Shown piece after piece: positions 53,046 to 62,568 of a DNA stretch of 64,000 bases (the stretch's first letter is position 1; each line of letters begins with the position of its first letter). The stretch lies in contig NZ_VZOW01000001.1 of NCBI RefSeq assembly GCF_008801835.1, positions 310,001 through 374,000 on the forward strand, in the 5' to 3' direction. The notes beneath the pieces were generated by a model. It worked only from the letters and a program-made list of their open reading frames with translations, did not search any database and had not been told where the DNA came from. The position numbers were made by a program, and so were the translations under genes. The DNA is from Cupriavidus pauculus (GTDB taxonomy: Bacteria; Pseudomonadota; Gammaproteobacteria; Burkholderiales; Burkholderiaceae).

Positions 53046-53696
53046 TCACCCCATCAGTACGGACAGCGCGTCCGCATCGGTATATACGCGCGGCTGCTGA
53101 GCTCGGGGCGCGGGGCTTTCGGCGGCAAGTTGCACCAGCCGCCTGAGCACGTTTCTAACGAGCGTATTGCAGTTGTAGTGCAGGCCATACGAATAAGGCA
53201 TTGCGGTGAATTGCCCGACCTCAGCATAGAATGCTTGCCGAAAGAATCGCGTGTAGATCGCATCGAGCACGAAGAGATTGCCTTTCGTTCCCAGGTATTC
53301 GATCTTTTCCCTGAAAATGGTCATGTCAGGCACGCCTTCGCGGCCGGATACGATACCCGCAAATTCTCCCGCATGCGGGCGGTCGGCGCCGACCGGATAA
53401 CGCGAAAAAGCGCCGGCAACCCGCGCGGCAATATCGCGCCGGGGCCCCAAAACAAGGCTCCACAAGACGTTCTGAAGCGCAAAGTAGGAATGACCGACCA
53501 TTGGATTCTCGGCATTTCCATTGAAGACCAAAACGATTCTGTTTTGCCTCTGATAGCGGTAGAAATCATGCCAGCCACGGATGCGATGGCCGATCCGCAG
53601 CGCAATGCCGCGACTTTCGCTGACAACATTTCTTCGATCGCTCGCAAATGAGCGCCAGGCTTTTTGAATGGAAATAGCGGCTTGCGTTTCGTTCAT
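53046..53696 (-). CDS. IQ-motif/GHS-YNC family protein D
   Basis: 216 residues from ATG at 53696 (MNETQAAISIQKAWRSFASD); upstream frame extension is unlikely. IQ-like helix at 10-19, IVLVFNGNAENPMVGHSYFAL with His69, SRYP at 98-101, and PYSYGLHYNCNTLVRNVLRRLVQLA with Cys176. It is the longest member because of a C-terminal ~20-residue polar tail. It is the first gene of the CDI-associated cluster reading left, divergent from polB. The tail and the IQ-like helix may mediate partner binding. Function unknown. Confidence 0.7.
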   Translation of the reverse strand: MNETQAAISIQKAWRSFASDRRNVVSESRGIALRIGHRIRGWHDFYRYQRQNRIVLVFNGNAENPMVGHSYFALQNVLWSLVLGPRRDIAARVAGAFSRYPVGADRPHAGEFAGIVSGREGVPDMTIFREKIEYLGTKGNLFVLDAIYTRFFRQAFYAEVGQFTAMPYSYGLHYNCNTLVRNVLRRLVQLAAESPAPRAQQPRVYTDADALSVLMG

Positions 53697-54100
53697 GGAT
53701 TTCACCGATTGGGCTGTGAGGAAGGTGGTGGCGCGTGTGGCGTGGTACGTCCAGCATTCGGAACGTGGCAAAGTCAGAAGTTAGCATTGTCAAATGCCGC
53801 CCCTGTCCGTCTACATCAAGAATTCTGCAATTGGCACGCGATCGACGGAATGTTGAGTTTGATTATCCATGGATTTCGCCTTGCTTTGATGTGTCGCGCA
53901 TATGCGATATTTTCGGAAATTAGATAGAGAAACATCAAACTATGCGCGGCGAAATACTGACGATCACACGTGTCTGTCGGTATCCAAATCAGCCCTCGGC
54001 GACTTTGGCACGGCTGCCGGTAGCGGCGCGCGCCTAACCGGCCGCGCCATGGCCGATCCGCTAGAATCCACGCCAGAAACACATCCCGAGGTCTTGCAGC
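53697..54100. other. Divergent intergenic region, 404 bp
   Basis: Between family-D gene and polB. I see no gene and no LexA-type CTGT-N8-ACAG box, although polB is SOS-controlled in E. coli. It should contain both promoters. Confidence 0.4.
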
Positions 54101-56482
54101 GTGGCACTTCAGCAGGGTTTTATCCTGACCCGACATTGGCGCGATACGCCCGCCGGCACGGAGGTCGAGTTCTGGCTCGCTACCGATGATGGCTCGCGCC
54201 GGGTGCGCCTGCCGGCCCAGACGTCGACCGCCTTCATTCCCGAAAGCCAGCGCGAAGTGGCGGAGGCGCTGTTGCGCGGCGAACGCAATGCGGCGCTTCG
54301 GCCGCTGCAACTGCAGGATTTCCAGCGCCGTCCCGTGCTCGGCCTCTACTGTCAGCAGCATCGGCAACTGATCCAGTTGGAAAAGACGCTGCGCGAGGCG
54401 GGCGTGGATGTCTACGAGGCCGACATCCGCCCACCCGAGCGCTATCTGATGGAGCGCTTCATTACCGCGCCGGTCTGGTTCGACGGCGATGCCGGTGCGG
54501 ACGGCGTGCTGCGCAACGCGCAACTGAAACCGGCGGCGGACTATCGGCCACCGCTGCGTCTGGCGTCGCTCGACATCGAGACAAACGCATTCGGCGACCT
54601 GTATTCGATTGCGCTGGAAGGCTGTGGGCAGCGTCAGGTCTATATGCTCGGCCCTGCCCCACAGCGGGATCCGGCTGCGGCCGCGTCCGACACCGATTTC
54701 GCGCTCGCATACTGCGCATCGCGCCAGGAACTGATCGAGCGACTCAATGACTGGATGGCGTTGCACGATCCGGACGCGGTAATCGGCTGGAATCTGATCC
54801 AGTTCGACCTGCGTGTGCTGCGCGAGCATGCGCGTCAATATCAAATCCCGCTGAAGCTTGGCCGCGGCGGCGCGGAGATGGAATGGCGCGAGCACAATCG
54901 CCAGCAGCACTACTTCGCTGGGGCGCCGGGCCGCTGGATCATCGACGGCATCGAAGCGTTGCGCTCGGCGACCTGGAGCTTTCCGTCCTTCAGCCTGGAA
55001 TCGGTGGCGCGTACGCTGCTGGGCGAAGGCAAGGCGATCGACAACCCCTATGACCGCATGGACGAGATCGATCGCATGTTTGCCGAAGACAAGCCCGCGC
55101 TGGCGCGCTATAACCTGCGCGACTGCGAACTGGTGACGCGCATCTTCGAGAAAACCGAGCTGCTGCCGTTCCTGCTGGAACGCGCCACCGTGACGGGCTT
55201 GCCGGCCGACCGCAACGGCGGATCGGTGGCCGCATTTACGCACCTGTACATGCCGCTGATGCATCGGCAGGGCTATGTGGCGCCCAATCTTGGCGACAAG
55301 ACACCCGAGGCCAGCCCGGGCGGCTTCGTGATGGACTCGCGCCCCGGGCTGTACGAATCGGTGCTGGTGCTCGACTACAAGAGCCTGTATCCGTCGATCA
55401 TTCGCACCTTCCTGATCGACCCGATCGGTCTGGTGGAAGGGCTCGCGCATCCCGACGACGCCGATTCGGTGCCGGGGTTTCGCGGCGCCCGCTTCTCGCG
55501 CACCAAACATTGCCTGCCGTCGATCGTGGCGCGCGTATGGCAGGGCCGCGAGTCCGCCAAACGCGACGGCAACAAGCCGCTGTCGCAGGCCCTCAAGATC
55601 ATCATGAACGCCTTCTACGGCGTGCTCGGGTCAAGCGGATGCCGCTTCTTCGACGCAAGGCTGGCCTCGTCGATCACCATGCGTGGACACGAAATCATGC
55701 GCCAGACGCGCCAACTGATCGAAGCGCGCGGCTATGAAGTGATCTACGGCGACACCGATTCCACCTTCGTCTGGCTGCGCCGGGCGCGCGACGAAGGCGA
55801 CGCCGCCAGCATCGGTCGCAGCCTGGTGGCGTATGTCAACGACTGGTGGCGCGATCATTTGTGGCAGACGTACGGGCTGGAGAGCGCGCTGGAGTTGCAG
55901 TTCGAAACGCACTTCCGGCGCTTCCTGATGCCGACCATTCGCGGCGCCGAACTCGGCAGCAAAAAGCGCTATGCGGGCCAGGTGATGCGCGCCGACGGCA
56001 CCGTGGACATGGTCTTCAAGGGGCTGGAAACCGTGCGCACGGACTGGTCGCCCCTGGCGCAGCAGTTCCAGCAGACGCTGTACGAAAAGATCTTCAATCG
56101 CGAACCGTATCGCGATTACGTGCGCGACACGGTGCGCCGCACGCTGGCCGGCGAGTTGGACGACCTGCTGGTGTACCGCAAGCGTCTGCGACGCCAGCTC
56201 GACGAGTATCAGCGCAACGTGCCGCCCCATGTGCGCGCCGCCCGCATCGCCGATGCCTTCAACGACAGCCAGGGGCGTCCGCGCCAGTACCAGAACGGCG
56301 GCTGGATCAGCTACCTGATGACCGTAGCCGGCCCGCAGCCACTGGAAACACGCGCCGCGCCGATCGACTATGAACACTACGTCACACGCCAATTGCAGCC
56401 CATCGCCGACGCGATCCTGCCGTTCCTGGACGACGATTTCGAGACCTTGCTGACCGGGCAGATGGCGCTGTTTCCGCAATAG
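54101..56482 (+). CDS. polB: DNA polymerase II (family B)
   Basis: 793 residues (E. coli 783) from GTG at 54101. The proofreading domain has LDIETN (Exo I), [11 protein letters not shown] (Exo II) and YNLRDCELV (Exo III). The polymerase domain carries [13 protein letters not shown] (motif A), [13 protein letters not shown] (motif B) and [10 protein letters not shown] (motif C), with all catalytic aspartates present. PolII acts in replication restart and translesion synthesis after damage. No SOS box was seen. The gene is followed after 100 bp by the NUDIX/MBL gene. Confidence 0.95.
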   Translation: MALQQGFILTRHWRDTPAGTEVEFWLATDDGSRRVRLPAQTSTAFIPESQREVAEALLRGERNAALRPLQLQDFQRRPVLGLYCQQHRQLIQLEKTLREAGVDVYEADIRPPERYLMERFITAPVWFDGDAGADGVLRNAQLKPAADYRPPLRLASLDIETNAFGDLYSIALEGCGQRQVYMLGPAPQRDPAAAASDTDFALAYCASRQELIERLNDWMALHDPDAVIGWNLIQFDLRVLREHARQYQIPLKLGRGGAEMEWREHNRQQHYFAGAPGRWIIDGIEALRSATWSFPSFSLESVARTLLGEGKAIDNPYDRMDEIDRMFAEDKPALARYNLRDCELVTRIFEKTELLPFLLERATVTGLPADRNGGSVAAFTHLYMPLMHRQGYVAPNLGDKTPEASPGGFVMDSRPGLYESVLVLDYKSLYPSIIRTFLIDPIGLVEGLAHPDDADSVPGFRGARFSRTKHCLPSIVARVWQGRESAKRDGNKPLSQALKIIMNAFYGVLGSSGCRFFDARLASSITMRGHEIMRQTRQLIEARGYEVIYGDTDSTFVWLRRARDEGDAASIGRSLVAYVNDWWRDHLWQTYGLESALELQFETHFRRFLMPTIRGAELGSKKRYAGQVMRADGTVDMVFKGLETVRTDWSPLAQQFQQTLYEKIFNREPYRDYVRDTVRRTLAGELDDLLVYRKRLRRQLDEYQRNVPPHVRAARIADAFNDSQGRPRQYQNGGWISYLMTVAGPQPLETRAAPIDYEHYVTRQLQPIADAILPFLDDDFETLLTGQMALFPQ

Positions 56483-56582
56483 GACGGTCTGGCGGATTTT
56501 TGCTGCGATGCGGCAATGCGGCAACCCGCTACAATCGCCGACATTCGCCGATAAAGAATCCGAAGAGACTTCGTCCCGCCCC

Positions 56583-58304
56583 ATGTCATCTGCCGCTTCT
56601 GCTTCCTCCACCACCCCGTCCGCCGCGCCGTCCGACAGTTTCGCCGCTCCGGTCCGCTCCAAAGCGATGCGTCACGCCGCCAGCATGCTGGTGCTGCGCG
56701 ACGGCCCGCAAGGCATGGAAATCCTCATGATGCGCCGGCCGCAGCGCGAGGACGATCGCAGCGCGGGCGCCTTCGTGTTTCCCGGCGGCGTGCTCGATCC
56801 GCAGGACACGGCACTGCATCCGCTGTGCGCGGGACTCGACGACGCGCAGGCCAGCGCCCGGCTCGGCGTGGCGTCGAATGGGCTCGATTACTACCTATGC
56901 GCGGTCCGCGAAGCGTTCGAGGAAGCCAATCTGTTATTTGCGTACGATGCTGACGGGCGCATCGTCCGGCTCGACGAACTCGATGCGCAGGTGCGCGAGC
57001 AACTGCGCGAGGCGGCGGGCTACGGCGGCAAGGGGCTGGCCCATGTGTGCGAGATGCTCGGCTTGAAAGTGGCGGCGGACCAGCTTGCCTACTGCGCTTA
57101 CTGGCTGACGCCGCCGGGGCTGGCCAAGCGCTTTGATACGCGCTTCTTCATGGCGTTGCTGCCCGCCGGGCAGACGGCGATCCATGACGGCGTGGAAGCC
57201 GTGGAACACCGCTGGATGCGTCCGGTGGACGCGATCGATCCGGCCAATCGTCTCACTCTGGTCAACGCCACGCGCAAGATCCTGCAGTCGATTGCGCATT
57301 TCGAAACGGCGCAGGCCTGTATCGACTACGCGCGCCAGCAGCGCCATATCCCGCTGGTGATGCCGCGGCTTGCCGACGGCCCCCAGGGACAGCGGCCGGT
57401 GATGCCCGAGGAAGCGCCCTACGCCGAGATCGCTCGCATCGATCCCGATGGTGCCGGCCATGCGCGCTACACGCTGGAACCTGGGTTGGCGGTCCGGCTT
57501 TCTGAGCGCGTCTGGCGCGTTACGGCCAACAATGGCAATGCCATGACCGGCCCAGGAACCAACACGTATTTCGTAGCGGGCGCGGACAACCAGTGGGCCG
57601 TGATCGACCCCGGCCCCGACGACACCGCGCATTTCGACGCCGTGATGGCTGCTGCGCCGGGGCCGGTGAAATGGATCCTGGTCACGCATACCCATCTCGA
57701 TCATTCGCCCGGATCGGTCCGCCTGCGCGAGGCCACTGCGGCGCCGGTATGGGGCCGCACCACCGCAGTCCTCGATCGGCAGGACCAGACGTTCCGGCCC
57801 GATCACATGCCCGCACATGGCGATCGCATCGCGCTCGGTCCGCACACCACGCTGCGCGTGATCCACACGCCCGGGCATGCGTCCAACCATCTGTGCTACC
57901 TGCTCGAAGAAGAGAAAACGCTGTTCACCGGCGACCACGTCATGCAGGGCTCGACCGTCGTCATCAATCCGCCCGATGGCGACATGCGCGCCTATCTGGC
58001 CTCGCTGCAGGCGCTGCTGTCGGAAGATCTGGAGTGGATCGCGCCCGGGCATGGCTTCCTGATGCCGCGGCCTCACGATGCGATCCGGCTGTTGATCCGT
58101 CATCGCCAGCAACGCGAGGCCAAGGTCATGAACGCGCTGCGCGCGCTGGCCCCCGCCGATATCGCCACGCTGCTGGCCAGCGTCTATGACGATGTGCCGC
58201 CGCGCATGCATCCCGTGGCGCAGCGCTCGCTGCTGGCGCATCTGCGCAAGCTGGAAGCCGATGGCGCGGCGCGGGACGTCGACGGAATCTGGGCGCTGGT
58301 CTGA
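56583..58304 (+). CDS. NUDIX-MBL-fold fusion hydrolase (LACTB2-like)
   Basis: 573 residues from ATG at 56583. The first ~270 residues are a NUDIX-like domain: MRHAASMLVLRD, GAFVFPGGVLDPQD and AVREAFEEANLL, a degenerate NUDIX box with a large insertion. The second part is a metallo-beta-lactamase fold: NAMTGPGTNTYFVAG, WAVIDPGPDD, the metal site THTHLDHSPG, then HTPGHASNHLCYLLEE and FTGDHVMQG. The family is found in Burkholderiales; LACTB2 relatives are ribonucleases, others hydrolyse thioesters or glutathione-type substrates. Enzyme substrate here is unknown. Upstream starts in the same frame are not conserved. Confidence 0.9.
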   Translation: MSSAASASSTTPSAAPSDSFAAPVRSKAMRHAASMLVLRDGPQGMEILMMRRPQREDDRSAGAFVFPGGVLDPQDTALHPLCAGLDDAQASARLGVASNGLDYYLCAVREAFEEANLLFAYDADGRIVRLDELDAQVREQLREAAGYGGKGLAHVCEMLGLKVAADQLAYCAYWLTPPGLAKRFDTRFFMALLPAGQTAIHDGVEAVEHRWMRPVDAIDPANRLTLVNATRKILQSIAHFETAQACIDYARQQRHIPLVMPRLADGPQGQRPVMPEEAPYAEIARIDPDGAGHARYTLEPGLAVRLSERVWRVTANNGNAMTGPGTNTYFVAGADNQWAVIDPGPDDTAHFDAVMAAAPGPVKWILVTHTHLDHSPGSVRLREATAAPVWGRTTAVLDRQDQTFRPDHMPAHGDRIALGPHTTLRVIHTPGHASNHLCYLLEEEKTLFTGDHVMQGSTVVINPPDGDMRAYLASLQALLSEDLEWIAPGHGFLMPRPHDAIRLLIRHRQQREAKVMNALRALAPADIATLLASVYDDVPPRMHPVAQRSLLAHLRKLEADGAARDVDGIWALV

Positions 58305-58494
58305 CGGTGCGGACGGACACCGGCGCCGGATGATCGAAGGGAAGGGAATCCGGCGTGCGCCCTGAGTGCTATCGACTGGCCGACATGCCGCCAATGCCGC
58401 CATGCGCGCGGAAATATCTGGATACCTTGATCCGCTGGCAACGACGCGCGCGGCTGCCTACAGTGATGGCATCCCGACTCCCCGGAGCGCCATC

Positions 58495-58938
58495 ATGTGC
58501 CGACCGCTCGTCGCCCCGCTGTTGCTGCTGATGCTGACCGCCGCCGGCGCCGCGCACGCCGTCACCAAATGCCAGGGCGCGGGCGACACGCTCTATACGG
58601 CGGCGTCCTGCCCGGCCGGCTATCGGGACGTGACGTCTACTATGCGCGGCAACGTCACCACAGTCACCAAATCGGCCAGGGTAAAGAAGGACGAACAGGC
58701 GTATCTGGAAAACCGCGCGCAGATGTCCCGACAGATCCAGAACTGGGACACGCGCGACGAGGAAGTGGCATGGCGCGCGCAGAACGCCTTCTGGAACCAG
58801 TGCCGGGCACTCGAGTATCAGGCGCGGGCGTCGGAACGTGCGATGCAGCAGACCGAATACTGGAGCCGCGCCGACCGCTATCGCGACAATGTGCGCGCGT
58901 TGCGTGCGGAACAGTACGAACTTGGCTGCTTCTACTGA
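58495..58938 (+). CDS. Small exported protein, DUF4124-like
   Basis: 147 residues from ATG at 58495 (MCRPLVAPLLLLMLTAAGAAHAV). A signal peptide is followed by TKCQGAGDTLYTAASCPAGYRDVTST, the short Cys-bearing segment typical of DUF4124-like exported proteins. A long charged helix follows, KKDEQAYLENRAQMSRQIQNW, to the end. It is periplasmic with an unknown role. It stands alone after the NUDIX/MBL gene, spaced by 190 bp. Confidence 0.6.
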   Translation: MCRPLVAPLLLLMLTAAGAAHAVTKCQGAGDTLYTAASCPAGYRDVTSTMRGNVTTVTKSARVKKDEQAYLENRAQMSRQIQNWDTRDEEVAWRAQNAFWNQCRALEYQARASERAMQQTEYWSRADRYRDNVRALRAEQYELGCFY

Positions 58939-58977
58939 GACTGAGGGCGCAGACCGGCCCCGGCCGTCGGGACGCCT

Positions 58978-59018
58978 GATGCCGATGCCGATGCCCATGC
59001 CATGCCGATGCCGATGCC
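58978..59018. repeat. GATGCC hexamer tandem repeat
   Basis: Seven near-copies of GATGCC in a row, with one CATGCC and one ATGCC. It lies in the 88-bp gap between two genes that face each other, and would be prone to slippage. Confidence 0.8.
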
Positions 59019-59026
59019 TGCGGCGG

Positions 59027-59485
59027 TCACGTGCGCCACCGGTCGACGTCGCGCAGCGTGAGCACACGCCAGTGCGCTGCAGCATCGATCAGCAACAAGC
59101 GCGACTTGAGCTGTCGCTCGACGCGGTCCTGGACCGCGATATCGGCCGACACAGCTTGTTGGCCAAATCGTTGGTAAGTACCGGTCAGCGTCGAGATGGC
59201 GACGCTGACGTTGGTGAAGTCCCCCACGTAGAACACCGATCCGTCCGGCGCCAGCAATTCGCGCACGTCGTAGGCTGTCCGCCAGGTGATGGAGGGAAGG
59301 TTCTCGAAGTAGATCTCCTGGAATGGGCTGCGGACAAACAGCGCGAGATTGTCGCCAAGGTTGGCGGTCGCTGGCGCCTGTGCGGCCGATGACGGACATT
59401 CCAGGATCAGTTCGAGGTGATTACGCGGAAGCGGCAGAAACCGTTGCGGGCCCGATCCGCAGCGGACGATCAGGTTCGGATACAT
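59027..59485 (-). CDS. Hypothetical cytosolic protein (152 aa)
   Basis: 152 residues from ATG at 59485 (MYPNLIVRCGSGPQRFLPLP), with GAGGACC at RBS distance. No domain is recognised. It has beta-type regions (NHLELILECPSS, LFVRSPFQEIYFENL, GSVFYVGDFTNVSVAISTLTG) and a final helical part with RLLLIDAAAHWRVL. There is no signal peptide. It is divergent from the small membrane protein gene at 59816. Function unknown. Confidence 0.5.
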   Translation of the reverse strand: MYPNLIVRCGSGPQRFLPLPRNHLELILECPSSAAQAPATANLGDNLALFVRSPFQEIYFENLPSITWRTAYDVRELLAPDGSVFYVGDFTNVSVAISTLTGTYQRFGQQAVSADIAVQDRVERQLKSRLLLIDAAAHWRVLTLRDVDRWRT

Positions 59486-59815
59486 GGGCAGGTCCTCTTG
59501 TCTTCGGCAAGTTGAAAGAGGCAAGACCATACTCCCACCTTGCCGGCCTGCCGCTTGATACGTATCAACGGCTCGGCCGCCGCATCCAGTCATCCCCAGC
59601 ACTGGCCCGATATTGGCCACCGGCATATCGCAGATCCTGCCGATATTAGTGACGCTTAGATCGGCATACAGAAAATTTCAGGCGCGATAGGTTGGGATCA
59701 ACGTCTGCTGTCACATACAATCCGATCCCATCCGGCCCACCGCGTTTGTGGTTCTTGCTTCGATTTTTTGCAAACGTCGGTCCCTGCGGTCGCAACCCTC
59801 TCCTGTGACAGAACC
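59486..59815. other. Divergent intergenic region, 330 bp
   Basis: No gene, RNA or strong hairpin is seen; promoters of both flanking genes must lie here. Confidence 0.4.
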
Positions 59816-59980
59816 ATGCTGACTCTCACTGCGATCGTTGCGTATATGCTGGCCTGCATCGTGGCACTGGCTTTCGGTGCACGGTGGATGCTCAAGAACG
59901 ACCCCCTGCTCAAACAGCACCAGCTGCTCGATGCGTCTTCAGGCCCATGCGCGGACGATCCGCCCACGCTGACGCGTTGA
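59816..59980 (+). CDS. Small membrane protein (54 aa)
   Basis: 54 residues from ATG at 59816: one hydrophobic span (LTLTAIVAYMLACIVALAFGARWML) and a polar, proline-containing tail (KNDPLLKQHQLLDASSG). No family is recognised. It is followed by a strong terminator at 60014, supporting a real monocistronic transcript. Confidence 0.5.
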   Translation: MLTLTAIVAYMLACIVALAFGARWMLKNDPLLKQHQLLDASSGPCADDPPTLTR

Positions 59981-60013
59981 ATCACCCGCCAGCTCAGGTT
60001 TTTTCAGCTTTCC

Positions 60014-60044
60014 CAAAACGCCGGTTCACAAGACCGGCGTTTTG
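60014..60044. terminator. Strong bidirectional terminator
   Basis: CAAAACGCCGGT, TCACAAG, ACCGGCGTTTTG: a perfect 12-bp stem with A- and T-runs on both sides, 33 bp after the small membrane protein stop. Confidence 0.9.
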
Positions 60045-60208
60045 CATTCAAGCGCCCGCCACGCCGCAGGCTGCGCGCGTTGCGCGTCTGTCCTACACGC
60101 CGACCCGTTGCGCGCCGACACTTGGCGCCGCCGCTGCCCGCTATGCTCGGAGCAGGTCTATCCCTTCATCGAGCCCCCAAACCAGCGTTGTTAACTGCGC
60201 CGCGAGCC

Positions 60209-61501
60209 ATGTCGATCGTCCCACCCTCTTCCGCCGCGCCGCACCCTGCAACGCCATCTCCGGGCGGCATGCCCAGCGCTGAACCGCCATTGGCGGCACA
60301 GGACAATCCCGCCGGCATTTCAGGCGCAGCGGTAAAAGCAGCTCTCGAAACCAGCGCGGCGCCTGCGGAACGATCGATCGCCTCGGCCGCCGCGCCGGTC
60401 ACCATGCCCGACTACACACCGCCCGCCTGGACCGGGTCGATGCGCCGCGCCAGCATCGCGTTGGTGATACTGGCCACACTCGGCACCGTCTTCATGCTGC
60501 ATCTGGCGCGTCCCGTCATCGTGCCGATCGTGCTGTCCGTCGTCATCGCCTATCTGTTGTCGCCGATGGTGAACCTGTTGCAGCGCCAGCACGTGCCGCG
60601 CGCGGTGGGCGCAACAGTGGTCATGTTGGGCGGACTGGCGCTGATGCTGTGCGCCATCTATCTGCTGCAAGGTCAGGTTGCGTCGATAGTCGACCGCCTT
60701 CCCGAGATCGCCAGCAAGCTGTCGCGTTCAGTGGGCGCGCTGCTCAGCGGCGACGACTCGATGCTGCAGAAAGTGCGGCGGGCCGCAACAATCCTTGGCG
60801 GCACCGGGCAGGCGCCCGTGCGTGGCGGCCCGATTGTGGTCGAGCGCCCGGCCGACAGCCTCAACACGATGCTGTGGGCCGGATCGATCGGCGTATTCGC
60901 GATGATGGCGCAGGCCGTGGTAGTGCTGTTCCTGACATGGTTCCTGCTGCTGGCGGGCGACATCTTCAAGCGCAAGTTCATCAAGATGGCGGGCAAGACG
61001 ATCAGCCAGAAGAAGATCAACGTGCATATGCTTGAGGAGATCAACCGGTCGATCCAGCGCTACATGCTGATGCTCCTGATCACCAACAGCGCGTTGGCCA
61101 TCTGCACCTATGTGCTGCTCAAATTCCTGTCCATCGACAACGCCGGCGCGTGGGCTCTGGCCGCTGGAGCGCTGCACCTGGTGCCGTATTTCGGCGCGGT
61201 GCTGATTGCCATCTGCCTGGGCGTTGCCGCGTTCATGCAATTCGGCACGCTGGCGATTGCCGCGGCCGCGGCCGGTGGATCGCTGCTAGTTGCCACGCTG
61301 ATCGGCAATGGCATGACGACCTGGATGACGGGCCGCATGGCCCGCATGAATGCAGTCGCCGTCTTTGTTGCGCTGCTGGTGTTCACATGGCTATGGGGGG
61401 TGGCGGGAATGCTGCTGGCCATCCCGCTGGCGGTCATCATCAAAGTGGTGGCAGACCACGTCGAAGGTCTGGAAGTGCTCGCAGAATTTCTTGGCGAGTA
61501 A
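60209..61501 (+). CDS. AI-2E family transporter (PerM/YdiK-like permease)
   Basis: 430 residues from ATG at 60209 (MSIVPPSSAAPH). A Pro/Ala-rich cytosolic lead of ~70 residues precedes eight membrane spans with the family pattern: VILATLGTVFMLHLARPVIVPIVLSVVIAYLLSPMV, then a long cytosolic loop with VDRLPEI, and GALHLVPYFGAVLIAICLGV near the end. Members export autoinducer-2, or ions and small solutes; the substrate here is unknown. It is monocistronic. Confidence 0.9.
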   Translation: MSIVPPSSAAPHPATPSPGGMPSAEPPLAAQDNPAGISGAAVKAALETSAAPAERSIASAAAPVTMPDYTPPAWTGSMRRASIALVILATLGTVFMLHLARPVIVPIVLSVVIAYLLSPMVNLLQRQHVPRAVGATVVMLGGLALMLCAIYLLQGQVASIVDRLPEIASKLSRSVGALLSGDDSMLQKVRRAATILGGTGQAPVRGGPIVVERPADSLNTMLWAGSIGVFAMMAQAVVVLFLTWFLLLAGDIFKRKFIKMAGKTISQKKINVHMLEEINRSIQRYMLMLLITNSALAICTYVLLKFLSIDNAGAWALAAGALHLVPYFGAVLIAICLGVAAFMQFGTLAIAAAAAGGSLLVATLIGNGMTTWMTGRMARMNAVAVFVALLVFTWLWGVAGMLLAIPLAVIIKVVADHVEGLEVLAEFLGE

Positions 61502-61722
61502 TCGCCGCAATAGGCGTCGACCGGCGGCGCCACCTCATTCACCCTTCCCGTCCTCTCCTCCTCATCGCGCCGAACAGGCCGCGCGCCTGACTTCCGCGTG
61601 TGCCATACGCGCGTGCGTGTCAAACCGGCCGCACGGATTTCATCCCGCAAAACTTTGATGCATCGCAGAATGACCGCGCGCGGCATATCGCCTATAAACC
61701 AACCGTTGCCGCGCACCCAAGT

Positions 61723-61739
61723 ATTTCATGCGATGAAAT
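61723..61739. promoter_or_regulatory. IclR-type operator palindrome
   Basis: ATTTCAT, GCG, ATGAAAT: perfect 7-bp arms with a 3-base centre, 23 bp upstream of the IclR-family regulator start. It is well placed for autoregulation and for control of the cyclase operon. Confidence 0.55.
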
Positions 61740-61761
61740 TCGAACAGGGGGAGACGTATCC

Positions 61762-62565
61762 GTGACCGTCCAGAGCACATCGCTGCAGAAAGCCTGCCGG
61801 CTGCTGCGTGCGCTGTCCGATACGCGCCACGCGCGGCTCACCGATCTGGCCGCCGCCGCGCGCGTGGACAAGGCTTCGGCGCTGCGTCTGCTCGACACGC
61901 TGATGGCCGAAGGCATGGTCGAACGCGACCCCGAAACCAAGGCGTTTTCTCCCGGACGCGAATGGCTCACGCTGCAGGCCGCATCGCAGCGACGGCTGGA
62001 CATGCGCCCGCTGGTGCGCCCCGCCCTGATCCGTCTGGCCAATACCTTCGAGGACACGGCGATTCTGTCGGTGCCGAGCGGATGGGAATCGGTATGCCTG
62101 GAGCTGCGGCTCGGCAGCTTCCCGATCCGCGCCAACTATCTCGATATCGGCAGCCGACGCCCGCTCGGCGTAGGCGCCGGCAGCCTCGCGCTGCTGGCGG
62201 CGCTCCCCGACGACGAGATCGACGCGGTGCTGGCGTGCATCGAGCCGTCGCTGAAGCGCTATCCGCTGATCGACGTGGCGATGCTGCGCCGCCATGTCGA
62301 CGCCACGCGCGAACGTGGCTATGCGGTGCTGCTCGACGTGGTGGTCGAGCGCATGGGCGGCATCGGCATCGCGCTGCCCGGCCCCGATGGCTATCCGCTG
62401 GGCGCCATCAGCATCGCCGCACTCAACGAGCGCATTGCCGAGCGCGAGCCGGCGCTGGCGCGCGCCCTGCGCCGCGAGGCCGACGCGGTCAGCGCGGCAT
62501 GGCGCACGCCTGCAGCCGCGCCCGGCCGGCCCCAAAGACATTCCCAACCACCCGAGGAGGCATGA
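61762..62565 (+). CDS. IclR-family transcriptional regulator
   Basis: 267 residues from GTG at 61762, with GGGGGAG 8 bases before; upstream frame extension would cover the operator. The N-terminal winged HTH is SLQKACRLLRALSDTRHARLTDLAAAARVDKASALRLLDTL; the effector domain starts with RPALIRLANTFEDTAILSV and ends with GGIGIALPGPDGYPLGAISIAAL. The cyclase gene starts 4 bases after the stop, so both are co-transcribed and the regulator probably controls it. The effector is likely the hydrolase substrate. Confidence 0.92.
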   Translation: MTVQSTSLQKACRLLRALSDTRHARLTDLAAAARVDKASALRLLDTLMAEGMVERDPETKAFSPGREWLTLQAASQRRLDMRPLVRPALIRLANTFEDTAILSVPSGWESVCLELRLGSFPIRANYLDIGSRRPLGVGAGSLALLAALPDDEIDAVLACIEPSLKRYPLIDVAMLRRHVDATRERGYAVLLDVVVERMGGIGIALPGPDGYPLGAISIAALNERIAEREPALARALRREADAVSAAWRTPAAAPGRPQRHSQPPEEA

Positions 62566-62568
62566 AGC

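Noticed and set aside
53900..54100. SOS box upstream of polB
   Set aside because: No CTGT-N8-ACAG pattern is found within 200 bp of the start.
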